A stretch of DNA of 64,000 nucleotides from Streptomyces sp. DHE7-1 (GTDB lineage: Bacteria > Actinomycetota > Actinomycetes > Streptomycetales > Streptomycetaceae). The stretch is taken from NCBI GenBank assembly GCA_016432725.1, contig JACJDG010000003.1, forward strand, positions 1,054,001 through 1,118,000, in the 5' to 3' direction. Numbering within the stretch: the stretch's first letter is position 1; the number at the start of each line of letters is the position of its first letter. Shown here in pieces: positions 8,050 through 17,552 of the stretch. Made by a program: the position numbers and the translations under genes. The notes under the pieces are model-generated. The model saw only the letters and a program-made list of their open reading frames with translations. It searched no databases and was not told the DNA's origin.

Positions 8050-9827
8050 TCGGCGTTGCGCCACCGGCGTACGACCCGGCGGCCCCGACGACCGCCACCA
8101 CCCTGCCCGTCGGCGCGGCCGCGACCGTGCGCGCCTACGTGGCCGAACTGTTCCGCCGGCACCGTCGGGCCTTCCTCCTCCTGGTCGCCGTCAACACCGT
8201 CGCCGTCATCGCCTCCATGGTGGGCCCGTACCTGCTCGGCGGACTCGTCGAGCGGCTCTCGGACGGCCCGCGGGAGCTGCATCTGGGCCTGACCGCCGGG
8301 CTGTTCGTGCTGGCGCTGCTCGTACAGGCCGTGTTCGTACGGCAGGTGCGGCTGCGGGGCGCGATGCTCGGCGAGCGGATGCTGGCCGACCTGCGCGAGG
8401 ACTTCCTCGTCCGCTCGGTGGGGCTGCCGCCGGGCGTGCTGGAGCGGGCGGGCACCGGGGACCTGCTGTCCCGCATCACCACCGACATCGACCGCCTGGC
8501 CAACGCCATGCGGGAGGCGGTGCCGCAGCTCGCCATCGGCGTGGTGTGGGCCCTGCTTCTGCTCGGCGGCCTGGTGGTGACGGCCCCGCCGCTCGCGGCC
8601 GCCGTACTGCTCGCGGTGCCCGTGCTCGTGGTGGGATGCCGCTGGTACTTCCGACGGGCACCCTCCGGGTACCGCTCGGAGTCGGCCGGGTATGCCGCCG
8701 TCGCCGCCGCGCTCGCCGAGACCGTGGACGCCGGCCGCACGGTCGAGGCGCACCGTCTGGGCGAGCGGCGCATCGCCCTGTCGGAGCGGCGGATCAAGGA
8801 GTGGACCGCCTGGGAGCGGTACACCCTCTGGCTGCGGTCCGTGCTCTTCCCGGTCATCAACACCGTCCATGTCACCGTGCTCGGCTCGGTGCTGATGGTG
8901 GGCGGCTTCTTCGTGCTGCGGGGCTGGATCGGGGTCGGGCAGCTGACGACGGGCGCGCTCGTCGCACAGATGCTCGTCGATCCGGTGAACCTGATCCTGC
9001 GCTGGTACGACGAGGTGCAGGTGGCCCAGGTGTCGCTGGCCCGGCTGGTCGGCGTCCGGGACATCGAGCCGGACGCCGGGGACGCCTCGCTGGCCCCCGG
9101 CGGCCGGGACGTGCACGCCGACCGGGTGCGCTTCGGCTACCGCGAGGGCGTCGACGTGCTGCGCCAGGTGTCCCTGGAGGTCGCCCCGGGCACCCGGCTG
9201 GCCCTGGTCGGTCCGTCCGGCGCGGGCAAGTCCACGCTGGGCAGGCTGCTCGCCGGGATCTACGCGCCCCGGGACGGCCGTGTCACCCTGGGCGGCGCCG
9301 AACTGTCCCGGATGCCGGCGGAACGCGTCCGCTCGCACGTCGCCCTGGTCAACCAGGAGCATCACGTCTTCGTGGGCTCCCTGCGGGACAACCTGCTGCT
9401 CGCCCGTACGGGTGCCGCCGACGCCGAGCTCTGGGCGGCACTGGGCGCGGTCGACGCGGACGGCTGGGCCCGGGCGCTGGAGGAGGGACTGGACACCGAG
9501 GTCGGTTCCGGCGGGCTGGCCCTGACCCCGGCGCAGGCCCAGCAGATCGCGCTGGCCCGGCTCGTGCTGGCCGACCCGCACACGCTCGTCCTGGACGAGG
9601 CGACCTCGCTGCTCGACCCGCGAGCGGCCCGGCACCTGGAACGGTCGCTGGCCCGTGTGCTGGACGGCCGTACGGTGGTCGCGATCGCCCACCGGCTGCA
9701 CACCGCCCACGACGCCGATGTGATCGCCGTCGTGGAGAACGGCCGGATCAGCGAGCTGGGCAGCCATGCGGAGCTGGTCGCCGCGGACGGGGCGTACGCG
9801 GCGCTGTGGCGCTCGTGGCACGGATGA
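8046..9827 (+). CDS. ABC exporter half 2, with degenerate signature loop
   Basis: A 593-residue permease-ATPase starting inside the previous stop codon. Membrane helices lie in about residues 45-320. The ATPase domain has normal Walker A VGPSGAGKST, Walker B TLVLDEATSLLD and H-loop IAHRLHT, but the signature motif is LTPAQAQ instead of LSGGQ. Combined with the previous protein, the heterodimer keeps one canonical ATP site (Walker A of this half with LSGGQ of half 1) and one doubly degenerate site. This is the arrangement of asymmetric exporters such as TM287/288. The substrate is unknown. Confidence 0.88.
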   Translation: MIGVAPPAYDPAAPTTATTLPVGAAATVRAYVAELFRRHRRAFLLLVAVNTVAVIASMVGPYLLGGLVERLSDGPRELHLGLTAGLFVLALLVQAVFVRQVRLRGAMLGERMLADLREDFLVRSVGLPPGVLERAGTGDLLSRITTDIDRLANAMREAVPQLAIGVVWALLLLGGLVVTAPPLAAAVLLAVPVLVVGCRWYFRRAPSGYRSESAGYAAVAAALAETVDAGRTVEAHRLGERRIALSERRIKEWTAWERYTLWLRSVLFPVINTVHVTVLGSVLMVGGFFVLRGWIGVGQLTTGALVAQMLVDPVNLILRWYDEVQVAQVSLARLVGVRDIEPDAGDASLAPGGRDVHADRVRFGYREGVDVLRQVSLEVAPGTRLALVGPSGAGKSTLGRLLAGIYAPRDGRVTLGGAELSRMPAERVRSHVALVNQEHHVFVGSLRDNLLLARTGAADAELWAALGAVDADGWARALEEGLDTEVGSGGLALTPAQAQQIALARLVLADPHTLVLDEATSLLDPRAARHLERSLARVLDGRTVVAIAHRLHTAHDADVIAVVENGRISELGSHAELVAADGAYAALWRSWHG

Positions 9828-10304
9828 GCGGGCGGGGCTGAGGCCGGGCACGCGGCCCACGGGCGGCCCGGGCGAGCCTGAGGGCCCCGGCGAGGCGGAA
9901 GTGGTGACGTCGCGAGCCCGGACATGCGGCGCCGCGCCACACGGCCGGGCGGTGGCCGGGCAGGCGGACACGGCACCGTCCTGGCTCGCGGACGTGTCCG
10001 GAGTCGGGGGTTCGGCCGGGCGGGCGGCCCGGCCGGTGGGCCCGGCCGCGGTCGCGTCCCGGCGGGCGTACGAGGGCGGGGCGGGACGGCGGTTCCGCAC
10101 GACCCGGCCGGGGTACGTGGCCTCAGGCCACCACCCGTGCCGTTGCGCGGGAGCGAACAGGGGTGGAAGGCTGGATAGCGGCACCGGCTCGGGGGACGGC
10201 CGGGAACCCGTCGGGTCCCGGCGTACGCAACCGGTGCCGGGCGTGCCGACGGCGCACTGCCCCTGCTGGGGGCACAAGGCCGTCCTCACCACATGGAGGT
10301 ACCC
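9828..10304. other. Non-coding gap with a short perfect hairpin
   Basis: No convincing gene was found in these 477 bp; open frames here have atypical composition and no family resemblance. A hairpin GTGGCC-TCA-GGCCAC lies at 10117-10131, with outer GGGT/ACCC pairing, and could be a terminator for the ABC exporter operon. GGAGG at 10295-10299 is the ribosome-binding site of the next gene. Confidence 0.5.
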
Positions 10305-10775
10305 GTGGACAGCGCCGACGGATGGGGGGACGACGTCTACCAGCCCGATGCCTCGGAGATCCGGGAGGACTCGGGCGTCCTCGACGCGGAGGACACTCTG
10401 GACAACGACGGTGTCGACGATCCCCTCGACCGGGGCTGGTCCCCTCCCGAGCGGCCGTGGGCGGTGGAACACACCGGGGTGACGGCCCGCGAACGCCTGA
10501 CGGGGGAGACCCTCGACCAGCGGCTCGCCGAGGAGCTGCCCGAGACCTCCGCCCCCGACGGAGACGGTATCGGCGACTGCGACGGCACCGACGGGGAACT
10601 CCTCGACAACGAGGTCGGCGCATCCCGCTCCGGCCGCCTGGTCGCCCCGGACGAGGGCGCGCACGAGGACGAGGAGAGCGCCCTGGTCGCCACCGACGTC
10701 GGCATCGACGGCGCCGCCGCCTCCGCCGAGGAGGCGGCCATGCACATCGTGGACGAGGACACCCTCTCCGGCTGA
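10305..10775 (+). CDS. DUF5709 family protein
   Basis: A 156-residue, strongly acidic, cysteine-free soluble protein of a family common in Streptomyces. Recognisable segments are DDVYQPDAS, LDNDGVDDPLDRGWSPPERP and GETLDQRLAEELPE. The GTG at 10305 is preferred over an ATG at 10293 because GGAGG at 10295-10299 lies five bases before it and overlaps the ATG. No function is known. The 42-bp gap to rpmE2 with the same strand suggests co-transcription with the L31 gene. Confidence 0.75.
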   Translation: MDSADGWGDDVYQPDASEIREDSGVLDAEDTLDNDGVDDPLDRGWSPPERPWAVEHTGVTARERLTGETLDQRLAEELPETSAPDGDGIGDCDGTDGELLDNEVGASRSGRLVAPDEGAHEDEESALVATDVGIDGAAASAEEAAMHIVDEDTLSG

Positions 10776-10817
10776 CCCGGACGCCCCCTGCCCGACCGCC
10801 CCGCGCGAGGAGCCGCC

Positions 10818-11081
10818 ATGCAGCAGGACAAGCACCCCGACTACCACTCCGTGGTCTTCCGGGACCGCGCCGCCGGGTACGCCTTCCTCACCCGGTCCAC
10901 CGCGGACAGCGAGCAGACCATCGAATGGGACGACGGTGAGACCTACCCGGTGATCGACGTGGAGATCTCCTCCGAGAGCCATCCCTTCTACACGGGCAAG
11001 GCCCGAACGGTCGACACGGAGGGACGCGTCGCCCGGTTCGAACGCCGCTACGGCGGGAGCGAGGGCGACGACAAGGCCTGA
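10818..11081 (+). CDS. rpmE2: Ribosomal protein L31, type B (zinc-independent)
   Basis: An 87-residue L31 starting [16 protein letters not shown] with SHPFYTGK and the C-terminal [10 protein letters not shown]. It has no cysteine at all, so this is the C-minus form that replaces zinc-binding L31 in the 50S subunit under zinc limitation. GGAG lies before the ATG. In streptomycetes such paralogues are often under the zinc repressor Zur, but I saw no Zur-like AT-rich palindrome upstream, so control here may be constitutive or through the DUF5709 promoter. Confidence 0.92.
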   Translation: MQQDKHPDYHSVVFRDRAAGYAFLTRSTADSEQTIEWDDGETYPVIDVEISSESHPFYTGKARTVDTEGRVARFERRYGGSEGDDKA

Positions 11082-11095
11082 GGGGCCGTGGCGCG

Positions 11096-11889
11096 TCAGA
11101 TCACGTTGAGCGCCGCCGCGCAGCCCGCACCGCCCAGCAGCATGAACACGGGCATCAGCACCCTTATCTCGACCCAGCTGCCGGCCCGGAAGCGCAGCGC
11201 CTTGGGCGGCCCCAGCGGATACCAGCGCTTGCGGCCGACCGGGATCGGCCACAGGATCGGGCAGCCGGACACCGTCAGCGCGTCGCCGATGTCGTGCACC
11301 AGGGCGCCCAGCACGATCGGCAGACCCAGCCACAGATAGTCCTGCCCGGGCGCGGTGAACAGCCAGTCGGAGCCGTTGCCCGGCTTGTCCAGGATCCCCG
11401 CGATGATCCACGCGCTGGTCGCCGCGAGCAGCCAGACCAGCACGTCGCTGCTGGACCCTCGGGCCGCCCGCCACAGCAGGCCCTCGATCGCCAGCACCAT
11501 GTGCACGAAGAGGATCGCCAGCACCGCCCAGCGGCCCCCGCGATCGCCGCGCCGGAGCTGCCCGCGCCGATCAGGACCGCCCACAGCCAGGTGTGCGTGA
11601 GCGTGCGGTGGCCACCCGAGCGTCGGGCGTCCCCCTTCTTCCTGGTCGCCTTGTAGACGGCGTAGGAGAGCTTGTCCACGATCTCGCAGATCCACCGGGA
11701 GATCGGCCCGAAGGCCCGGGAGATGGTGGCGGCCTTGTGGTCGAGGTCCGGGGCGAGCGCGGCTCCGGCGCAGATCAGCGCTCCGGCGAGAAGAACGGGC
11801 CAGGGCATCGGGTGTCCGGCCGCCGCGGCGGCCGCTCCGACGCCGAGCCAGGCCGCGGCTCCCGACAGAGAGTGTGCTGGTCCCATCAT
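11096..11889 (-). CDS. YdjM-like membrane metal-dependent hydrolase (frameshifted)
   Basis: Repaired length 264 residues. The N-terminal part begins MMGPAHSLSG and contains ALAPDLDHKAATISR and GGHRTLTHTW. The rest, in another frame, has WAVLAILFVHMVLAIEGLLW and GALVHDIGDALTVSGCP. These His/Asp motifs and several hydrophobic helices are those of the DUF457/YdjM family of inner-membrane proteins predicted to bind metal. One base is missing at the C-run 11535-11539 (AIAG...GRWAVLA restored by adding one). The start at 11889 is the first Met of the conserved block; 11907 is an alternative. Convergent with rpmE2. Confidence 0.75.
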
Positions 11890-12034
11890 GGCCGCTTTCC
11901 GCCCCATTCCTCGTGTGCCGCTGTCCAGTTGACCTGGAGCGCTGACGCGCCGTCGGCGACACAGCGTAGCCGCAGTGATCTTCGTACTCGCAGCCGATTC
12001 CCCCCTCGGGCACCGGGCCAGGCAAGATGGGGGC

Positions 12035-14546
12035 GTGACCCTCATCGATCAGCTCCCGCCGACCGCCGACCCCGACGCCCTGTACGAAGCCTTCGAGTCG
12101 TGGGCGCAGGAGCGCGGCCTCACCCTGTACCCGCACCAGGAGGAGGCGCTGATCGAGGTGGTGTCCGGGGCGAACGTGATCGTGTCGACGCCCACGGGCT
12201 CCGGCAAGAGCATGATCGCCGCGGGCGCCCACTTCGCCGCGCTGGCCCGGGACGAGGTCACCTTCTACACCGCCCCGATCAAGGCGCTGGTGTCGGAGAA
12301 GTTCTTCGAGCTGTGCAAGCTGTTCGGCACCGAGAACGTCGGCATGCTGACCGGCGACGCCTCCGTGAACGCCGACGCGCCGGTGATCTGCTGCACCGCC
12401 GAGGTACTGGCCTCCATCGCGCTGCGTGACGGCAAGAACGCCGACGTCGGCCAGGTCGTCATGGACGAGTTCCACTTCTACGCGGAGGGGACCGCGGCTG
12501 GGCCTGGCAGATCCCGCTGCTGGAGCTCCCCAGGCGCAGTTCATCCTGATGTCCGCCACCTTGGGCGATGTGTCCTTCTTCGAGAAGGATCTCACCCGCC
12601 GCACCGGCCGCCCGACCTCCGTGGTCCGCTCGGCCACCCGCCCGGTGCCCCTCTCCTACGAGTACGAGCTCACCCCGCTCACCGAGACGCTCACCGAACT
12701 GCTGGCCGGCAAGCAGGCGCCGGTGTACATCGTGCACTTCACCCAGGCGCAGGCGGTGGAGCGGGCGCAGGCGCTGATGAGCATCAACATGTGCACGCGC
12801 GAGGAGAAGGACCGGATCGCCGAGCTGATCGGCAACTTCCGCTTCACCACCAAGTTCGGCCGCAACCTCTCCCGCTACGTCCGGCACGGCATCGGCGTCC
12901 ACCACGCCGGCATGCTGCCCAAGTACCGGCGCCTGGTGGAGAAGCTCGCGCAGGCCGGCCTGCTGAAGGTCATCTGCGGTACGGACACGCTCGGCGTGGG
13001 CGTCAACGTGCCCATCCGCACCGTGCTGTTCACCGCCCTCACCAAGTACGACGGCACCCGGGTGCGTACGCTGCGCGCCCGCGAGTTCCACCAGATCGCG
13101 GGCCGGGCCGGCCGGGCCGGCTTCGACACCGCCGGTCTCGTCGTGGCCCAGGCACCCGAGCACGTCATCGAGAACGAGAAGGCCCTCGCCAAGGCGGGCG
13201 ACGACCCCAAGAAGCGCCGCAAGGTGGTGCGCAAGAAAGCACCCGAGGGTTTCGTCGCCTGGACGGACAGCACCTTCGAGAAGCTGATCACCTCCGAGCC
13301 CGAGCCGCTGACCTCGCGGTTCCGGGTCACGCACACGATGCTGCTCTCGGTGATCGCCCGGCCCGGCAACGCCTTCGAGGCGATGCGCCACCTCCTCGAG
13401 GACAACCACGAGCCGCGCCGGCAGCAGCTCAGGCACATCCGCCGGGCCATCGCGATCTACCGTTCGCTGCTGGACGGCGGGATCGTGGAGAAGCTCGACA
13501 AGCCGGACGCCGAAGGCCGCATCGTCCGGCTCACGGTCGACCTGCAGCAGGACTTCGCCCTGAACCAGCCGCTGTCGACCTTCGCGCTCGCCGCGTTCGA
13601 GCTCCTCGACCCCGAGTCGCCCTCCTACGCCCTCGACATGGTGTCCGTCGTCGAGTCCACGCTGGACGACCCCCGGCAGATCCTCGCCGCCCAGCAGAAC
13701 AAGGCGCGCGGTGAGGCCGTCGCCGCGATGAAGGCCGACGGCGTCGAGTACGAGGAGCGCATGGAGCGCCTCCAGGACGTCACCTACCCGAAGCCGCTGG
13801 AGGAACTGCTCTTCCACGCGTACGACACCTACCGCAAGAGCCACCCGTGGGTCGGTGACCATCCGCTGTCGCCTAAGTCCGTGATCCGCGACATGTACGA
13901 ACGCGCGCTGTCCTTCACGGAACTGGTGTCCCACTACGAACTGGCCCGCACCGAGGGCATCGTGCTGCGCTACCTCGCCAGCGCCTACAAGACCCTGGAC
14001 CACACGATCCCGGACGACCTGAAGTCCGAGGACCTGCAGGACCTGATCGAATGGCTCGGCGAGATGGTGCGCCAGGTGGACTCCAGCCTGCTGGACGAGT
14101 GGGAGCAGCTGGCCAACCCCGAGGAGATGACCGCCGAGGAGGCCCAGGAGAAGGCCGACGAGGTCAAGCCGGTCACCGCCAACGCGCGCGCCTTCCGGGT
14201 CCTGGTCCGCAACGCCATGTTCCGCCGGGTGGAGCTCGCCGCCCTCGACCAGGTCGGCGAACTGGGCGAGATGGACGCCGAGTCGGGCTGGGACGCCGAC
14301 GCGTGGGGCGAGGCGATGGACAAGTACTGGGACGAGTACGAGGACCTCGGCACCGGTCCGGACGCCCGCGGCCCCAAGCTGCTGGTGATCAAGGAAGAGC
14401 CGGAGAACGGCCTGTGGCGGGTCCGGCAGATCTTCGACGATCCGAACGACGACCACGACTGGGGTATCAGCGCGGAGATCGACCTCACCGCCTCCGACGC
14501 CGAGGGCCGTGCGGTCGTCCGTGTCACCGATGTCGGCCAGCTCTGA
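12035..14546 (+). CDS. DEAD/DEAH-type SF2 helicase, DUF3516 type (two frameshifts)
   Basis: Repaired length 837 residues. GTG start at 12035. Motif I is STPTGSGKSM (about residue 52), motif II MDEFHFY, motif III LMSATLG and motif VI QIAGRAGRAGFD, a Ski2/Mtr4-like helicase core followed by a long C-terminal DUF3516 region. The role is probably unwinding structured RNA or RNA processing. Two single-base losses occur 40 bp apart, at GGGG 12487-12490 and CCCC 12528-12531. Restoring both gives FYAEGDRGWAWQIPLLEL then PQAQFILMSATLG with no gap. The tesB-like gene follows after 19 bp. Confidence 0.88.
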
Positions 14547-14565
14547 GTACGGGAGTACCCCACCG

Positions 14566-15435
14566 ATGACGACGAATCCCGCCGAGCGGCTGGTCGACCT
14601 GCTCGACCTGGAGCAGATCGAGGTCAACATCTTCCGCGGCCGCAGCCCGCAGGAGTCCCTGCAGCGGGTCTTCGGCGGCCAGGTCGCGGGCCAGGCGCTG
14701 GTCGCCGCCGGGCGCACCACGGACGGCGAGCGCCCGGTGCACTCGCTGCACGCGTACTTCCTGCGCCCGGGCCGGCCCGGCGTGCCCATCGTGTACCAGG
14801 TGGAACGGGTGCGCGACGGCCGGTCGTTCACGACCCGACGGGTCACGGCCGTGCAGCAGGGCCGCACGATCTTCAATCTCACCGCCTCCTTTCACAAGCC
14901 CGAGGAAGGACCCTTCGAGCACCAGCTGCCGCCCGCACGCGAGGTGCCGGACCCGGAGTCGCTGCCGACGGTGTCCGAGGAGATCCGCAAGCATCTGGGT
15001 GCGCTGCCTGAGCAGTTGGAGCGGATGGCGCGACGCCAGCCGTTCGACATCCGCTACGTGGACCGGCTGCGCTGGAACAGCGAGGAGATCCGGGGTGCCG
15101 AGCCGCGCAGCGCGGTGTGGATGCGCGCGGTCGGCCCGCTGGGGGACGACCCGCTGGTGCACACCTGCGCCCTGACCTACGCCAGTGACATGACTCTGCT
15201 GGACGCGGTCCGTATTCCGGTCGAACCGCTGTGGGGTCCGCGGAACTTCGACATGGCCTCGCTGGATCACGCCATGTGGTTCCACCGGCCGTTCCGCGCG
15301 GACGAGTGGTTCCTGTACGACCAGGAGTCCCCGGTCGCCACCGGCGGACGCGGGCTGGCCCGCGGACGCATCTACGACGTGCGCGGCCGGCTGCTCGTCT
15401 CCGTCGTGCAGGAAGGTCTGTTCCGGGCCCTGTAG
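14566..15435 (+). CDS. tesB: Acyl-CoA thioesterase II
   Basis: A 289-residue double hot-dog thioesterase that hydrolyses acyl-CoA to fatty acid and CoA in the cytosol. Family blocks are RGRSPQESLQRVFGGQVAGQAL near residues 20-40 (the FGGQVAGQAL part is diagnostic), VHSLHAYFLRPG, LTYASDMTLLDA around residue 205 with the catalytic Asp, and LDHAMWFHRPFRADEW near 230. GGGAG precedes the ATG, and the 19-bp gap to the helicase stop suggests one transcript. The length is typical for TesB. Confidence 0.92.
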   Translation: MTTNPAERLVDLLDLEQIEVNIFRGRSPQESLQRVFGGQVAGQALVAAGRTTDGERPVHSLHAYFLRPGRPGVPIVYQVERVRDGRSFTTRRVTAVQQGRTIFNLTASFHKPEEGPFEHQLPPAREVPDPESLPTVSEEIRKHLGALPEQLERMARRQPFDIRYVDRLRWNSEEIRGAEPRSAVWMRAVGPLGDDPLVHTCALTYASDMTLLDAVRIPVEPLWGPRNFDMASLDHAMWFHRPFRADEWFLYDQESPVATGGRGLARGRIYDVRGRLLVSVVQEGLFRAL

Positions 15436-16484
15436 CGCGGTACCGCCCCGGCGGGCCGGGAGTTCGCGCGTGACAGCCACGCCCGAAGGCCGCGGACGGG
15501 CCGGTGCGCCTCCGGCCGGGCAGCAGGCGGCCGGCAGGGCGCCCCGGGGTCCGGCGGTGCGGTCGCCGCGGTGTGTGCCACCGCTCGGAGGCGCCGCCCC
15601 GACCTGCTTTCCGTGGCCCCGTCGGGCCTCGGCGCCGCCCGCCGCCCGGCCTCGCCGTATCCCCCGGCGCTGCGCTCCCCGGCCTTCGGGAGCGCAACCG
15701 GCGGGCGCGGGGCGGGTGACTGGGTGCGCGCCTCCCGCATCGCCTGGGCCAGATCGCTGCGCAGCCAGCCGATCTCGTCGGAGTCCTGCGCGGTCATGAG
15801 GTGCTCGGCGAGGTGCGCGAAGGAGGAGCCCGGTGCGCCATGGGCGGGTGGCGCGGGCCGCAGCCGCTCCAGCGCGGCACGCTCGTGCGGGTCCTGGACG
15901 ACGTCCGCGATCTCGGCGGGCGCCAGGAACGCGGCCACGGCCGCCGCCCGGGTCCAGGGGTCCCCGGCCTGCCGCAGCAGGAACCCGAAGTGCCGGCCAC
16001 GCCAGTTGCGGGCCCGCAGATCGACACCGGTCGCCAGCTGCCCCCTGAGGGTCTCGGGCGTACGCCCCTTCAGCAGGCGGGCGTTCTCCGCGCCGGTCGC
16101 GAACTGCTCCAGTTCCTCCGCCAGATACAGCCAGACCACGGCCCGATAGCGGTTGAGGTAATACCGGACCGGCACCAGCAGGCCAAGACGGGCGAGCCGG
16201 GTGAACCGGCCCGCGGGAACCCCCATGAGCGCGGCGCCCTCCGCCGTACCCACCACCCGCACGCGCTCACGGAGGGTGCTGGGAAAGCCGTACCGGGCGC
16301 GCAACCGGGCGATCTCGGCCCGCTCCACCCTGCGGCCTCCGCCGCCGCCCTCGTCGGGCACCGTCCGGATCCGGCCGAGTTGGACGGCCAGGTCGAACTC
16401 CGCCCGTTTGAGGCCCAGTTCGCGGGCGGCTCGGCTCGGCGAGCTGGTGGCGGGTACTGCGGGGACAAGGGTGTCGTCCGGCAT
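15372..16484 (-). CDS. DUF6397-like protein with helix-turn-helix-like N terminus
   Basis: A 370-residue soluble protein. From MPDDTLVP it has RAARELGLKRAEFDLAVQLG and RVERAEIARLRARYGFP, resembling a DNA-binding module, then VVGTAEGAALMGVPAGRFTRLARLGLLVPVRYYLNRYRAVVWLYLAEEL, quoted here only as landmarks (VGTAEGAALMGV, RLARLGLLVPVRYY). I recognise this as a Streptomyces-restricted DUF6397 type; its function is unknown. The last 100 residues are low-complexity and overlap the convergent thioesterase gene by 64 bp, so the true end may lie earlier or a frame error may exist near 15.6-15.7 kb. Confidence 0.62.
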   Translation of the reverse strand: MPDDTLVPAVPATSSPSRAARELGLKRAEFDLAVQLGRIRTVPDEGGGGGRRVERAEIARLRARYGFPSTLRERVRVVGTAEGAALMGVPAGRFTRLARLGLLVPVRYYLNRYRAVVWLYLAEELEQFATGAENARLLKGRTPETLRGQLATGVDLRARNWRGRHFGFLLRQAGDPWTRAAAVAAFLAPAEIADVVQDPHERAALERLRPAPPAHGAPGSSFAHLAEHLMTAQDSDEIGWLRSDLAQAMREARTQSPAPRPPVALPKAGERSAGGYGEAGRRAAPRPDGATESRSGRRLRAVAHTAATAPPDPGAPCRPPAARPEAHRPVRGLRAWLSRANSRPAGAVPRYRARNRPSCTTETSSRPRTS

Positions 16485-16610
16485 GGTGGTACTCCCCCGT
16501 GGAGTGGATGGCTCACGCCCTGTGCGCTGCCCGTGCACACACCGTAGCCGGAACCGGATGCGGGGCGGCGAGCCTGTGGACAACTCTGCCGTGCAGGGAG
16601 AGCGCGCAGG

Positions 16611-17021
16611 TCAGAGGTCTGTGACGGGGCGGTCGGGCTGCCGGGCGTCCACCCCGAGGTGTTCGCCGACGCGGTTGACCAGCAGGGTCATCTCGTAGGC
16701 GATCTGACCGATGTCGACTTCGGCGCCACTGAACACGCACAGGCAGCTGCCGGTGCCGGCCGCGGTCACGAACAGCACGGCGTCGTCGTACTCGATCATC
16801 GTCTGGCGGACCGTGCCCGCCCCGAAGTGGCGTCCGGAACCCTTCGCCAGGCTGTGCAACCCGGAGGCGACAGCGGCCAGATGCTCGGCGTCCTCCCGGC
16901 GCAGCCCGGTACTCGCTCCGGTGACCAGCCCGTCGTTGGACAGGACCAGCGCGTGCCGCACATGGTCCACTCGCTGGGTCAGATCGTCCAGGAGCCAGCC
17001 GAGTCCCTGGTTCTGCGCCAT
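16611..17021 (-). CDS. Roadblock/LC7 domain protein (orphan)
   Basis: A 136-residue Roadblock/LC7 protein closely similar to the CvnB protein encoded 1.6 kb away: both share LGWLLDDL/LDWLLDDL, HALVLSNDGL, ASTGL, REDAEHLAAVASG and GRHFGAG.VRQTM. Such proteins bind small GTPases of the Ras/MglB type and belong to conservon signalling complexes at the membrane. It stands outside the conservon, divergent from the PPOX gene by 92 bp. It could be a second partner of the same kinase or GTPase. Confidence 0.85.
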   Translation of the reverse strand: MAQNQGLGWLLDDLTQRVDHVRHALVLSNDGLVTGASTGLRREDAEHLAAVASGLHSLAKGSGRHFGAGTVRQTMIEYDDAVLFVTAAGTGSCLCVFSGAEVDIGQIAYEMTLLVNRVGEHLGVDARQPDRPVTDL

Positions 17022-17113
17022 GTTCCGTCTCCCCGTGTGACGTCTCCTCCTCCCCGGAGGATCTGTCCGCCAGCCTTCCCCACGACCGGCGTCCGGGCAA
17101 GCAGGATGGGCGT

Positions 17114-17542
17114 ATGGCACAGAAGATGACCGATGAGGAATGGCGGGCGTTCGTCTCGAACGGCACCCGAACCGGCAAGTTGTCCACCGTCAGCGCCGAT
17201 GGGAGCCCGCATGTGGCCCCCATCTGGTTTCTGCTGGACGGGGACGAGCTGGTGTTCAACACCGGCAAGGAGACCGTGAAAGGGCGCAATCTCGCCCGTG
17301 ACGGACGGATCGCCCTGTGCGTGGACGACGACCGGCCGCCCTTTCACTTCGTGGTGCTGAGCGGCCGGGCCCAGTTGTCGGAGGAACTGGACGACGTGCG
17401 GCTGTGGGCCACCCGCATCGCCGCCCGGTACATGGGAGAGGAGCGCGCCGAGGAGTACGGGGCCCGCAACGGCGTCCCGGGTGAGCTGCTGGTCCGGGTC
17501 ACCATCGACAAGGTGGTGGCGGTCAAGGACCTGGCCGCCTGA
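17114..17542 (+). CDS. PPOX-class F420-dependent oxidoreductase
   Basis: A 142-residue split-barrel flavoprotein-like enzyme. GKLSTVSADGSPHVAPIWF (about 20-40), LVFNTGKETVKGRNLARDGR and GRAQLSEE are standard motifs of the Rv1155-like F420H2-using group. Expected to be a cytosolic homodimer; the substrate is unknown. It is encoded between the orphan Roadblock gene (divergent) and the GTPase gene (convergent, 10 bp). Confidence 0.85.
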   Translation: MAQKMTDEEWRAFVSNGTRTGKLSTVSADGSPHVAPIWFLLDGDELVFNTGKETVKGRNLARDGRIALCVDDDRPPFHFVVLSGRAQLSEELDDVRLWATRIAARYMGEERAEEYGARNGVPGELLVRVTIDKVVAVKDLAA

Positions 17543-17552
17543 GCGGGCGCGC

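Noticed and set aside
9828..10304. Hidden gene in the gap after the ABC exporter pair
   Set aside because: Frames here lack a ribosome-binding site and family similarity, and their composition is uniformly Gly/Arg/Pro as in non-coding high-GC DNA.
7122..11474. 1450-codon minus-strand open frame
   Set aside because: It runs opposite the exporter pair, DUF5709 and rpmE2 genes and has no coherent domain; a high-GC shadow.
12487..12531. Programmed frameshift in the helicase
   Set aside because: Two losses within 40 bp with no slippery heptamer or structure, and the same kind of loss in many unrelated genes, fit sequencing error better.
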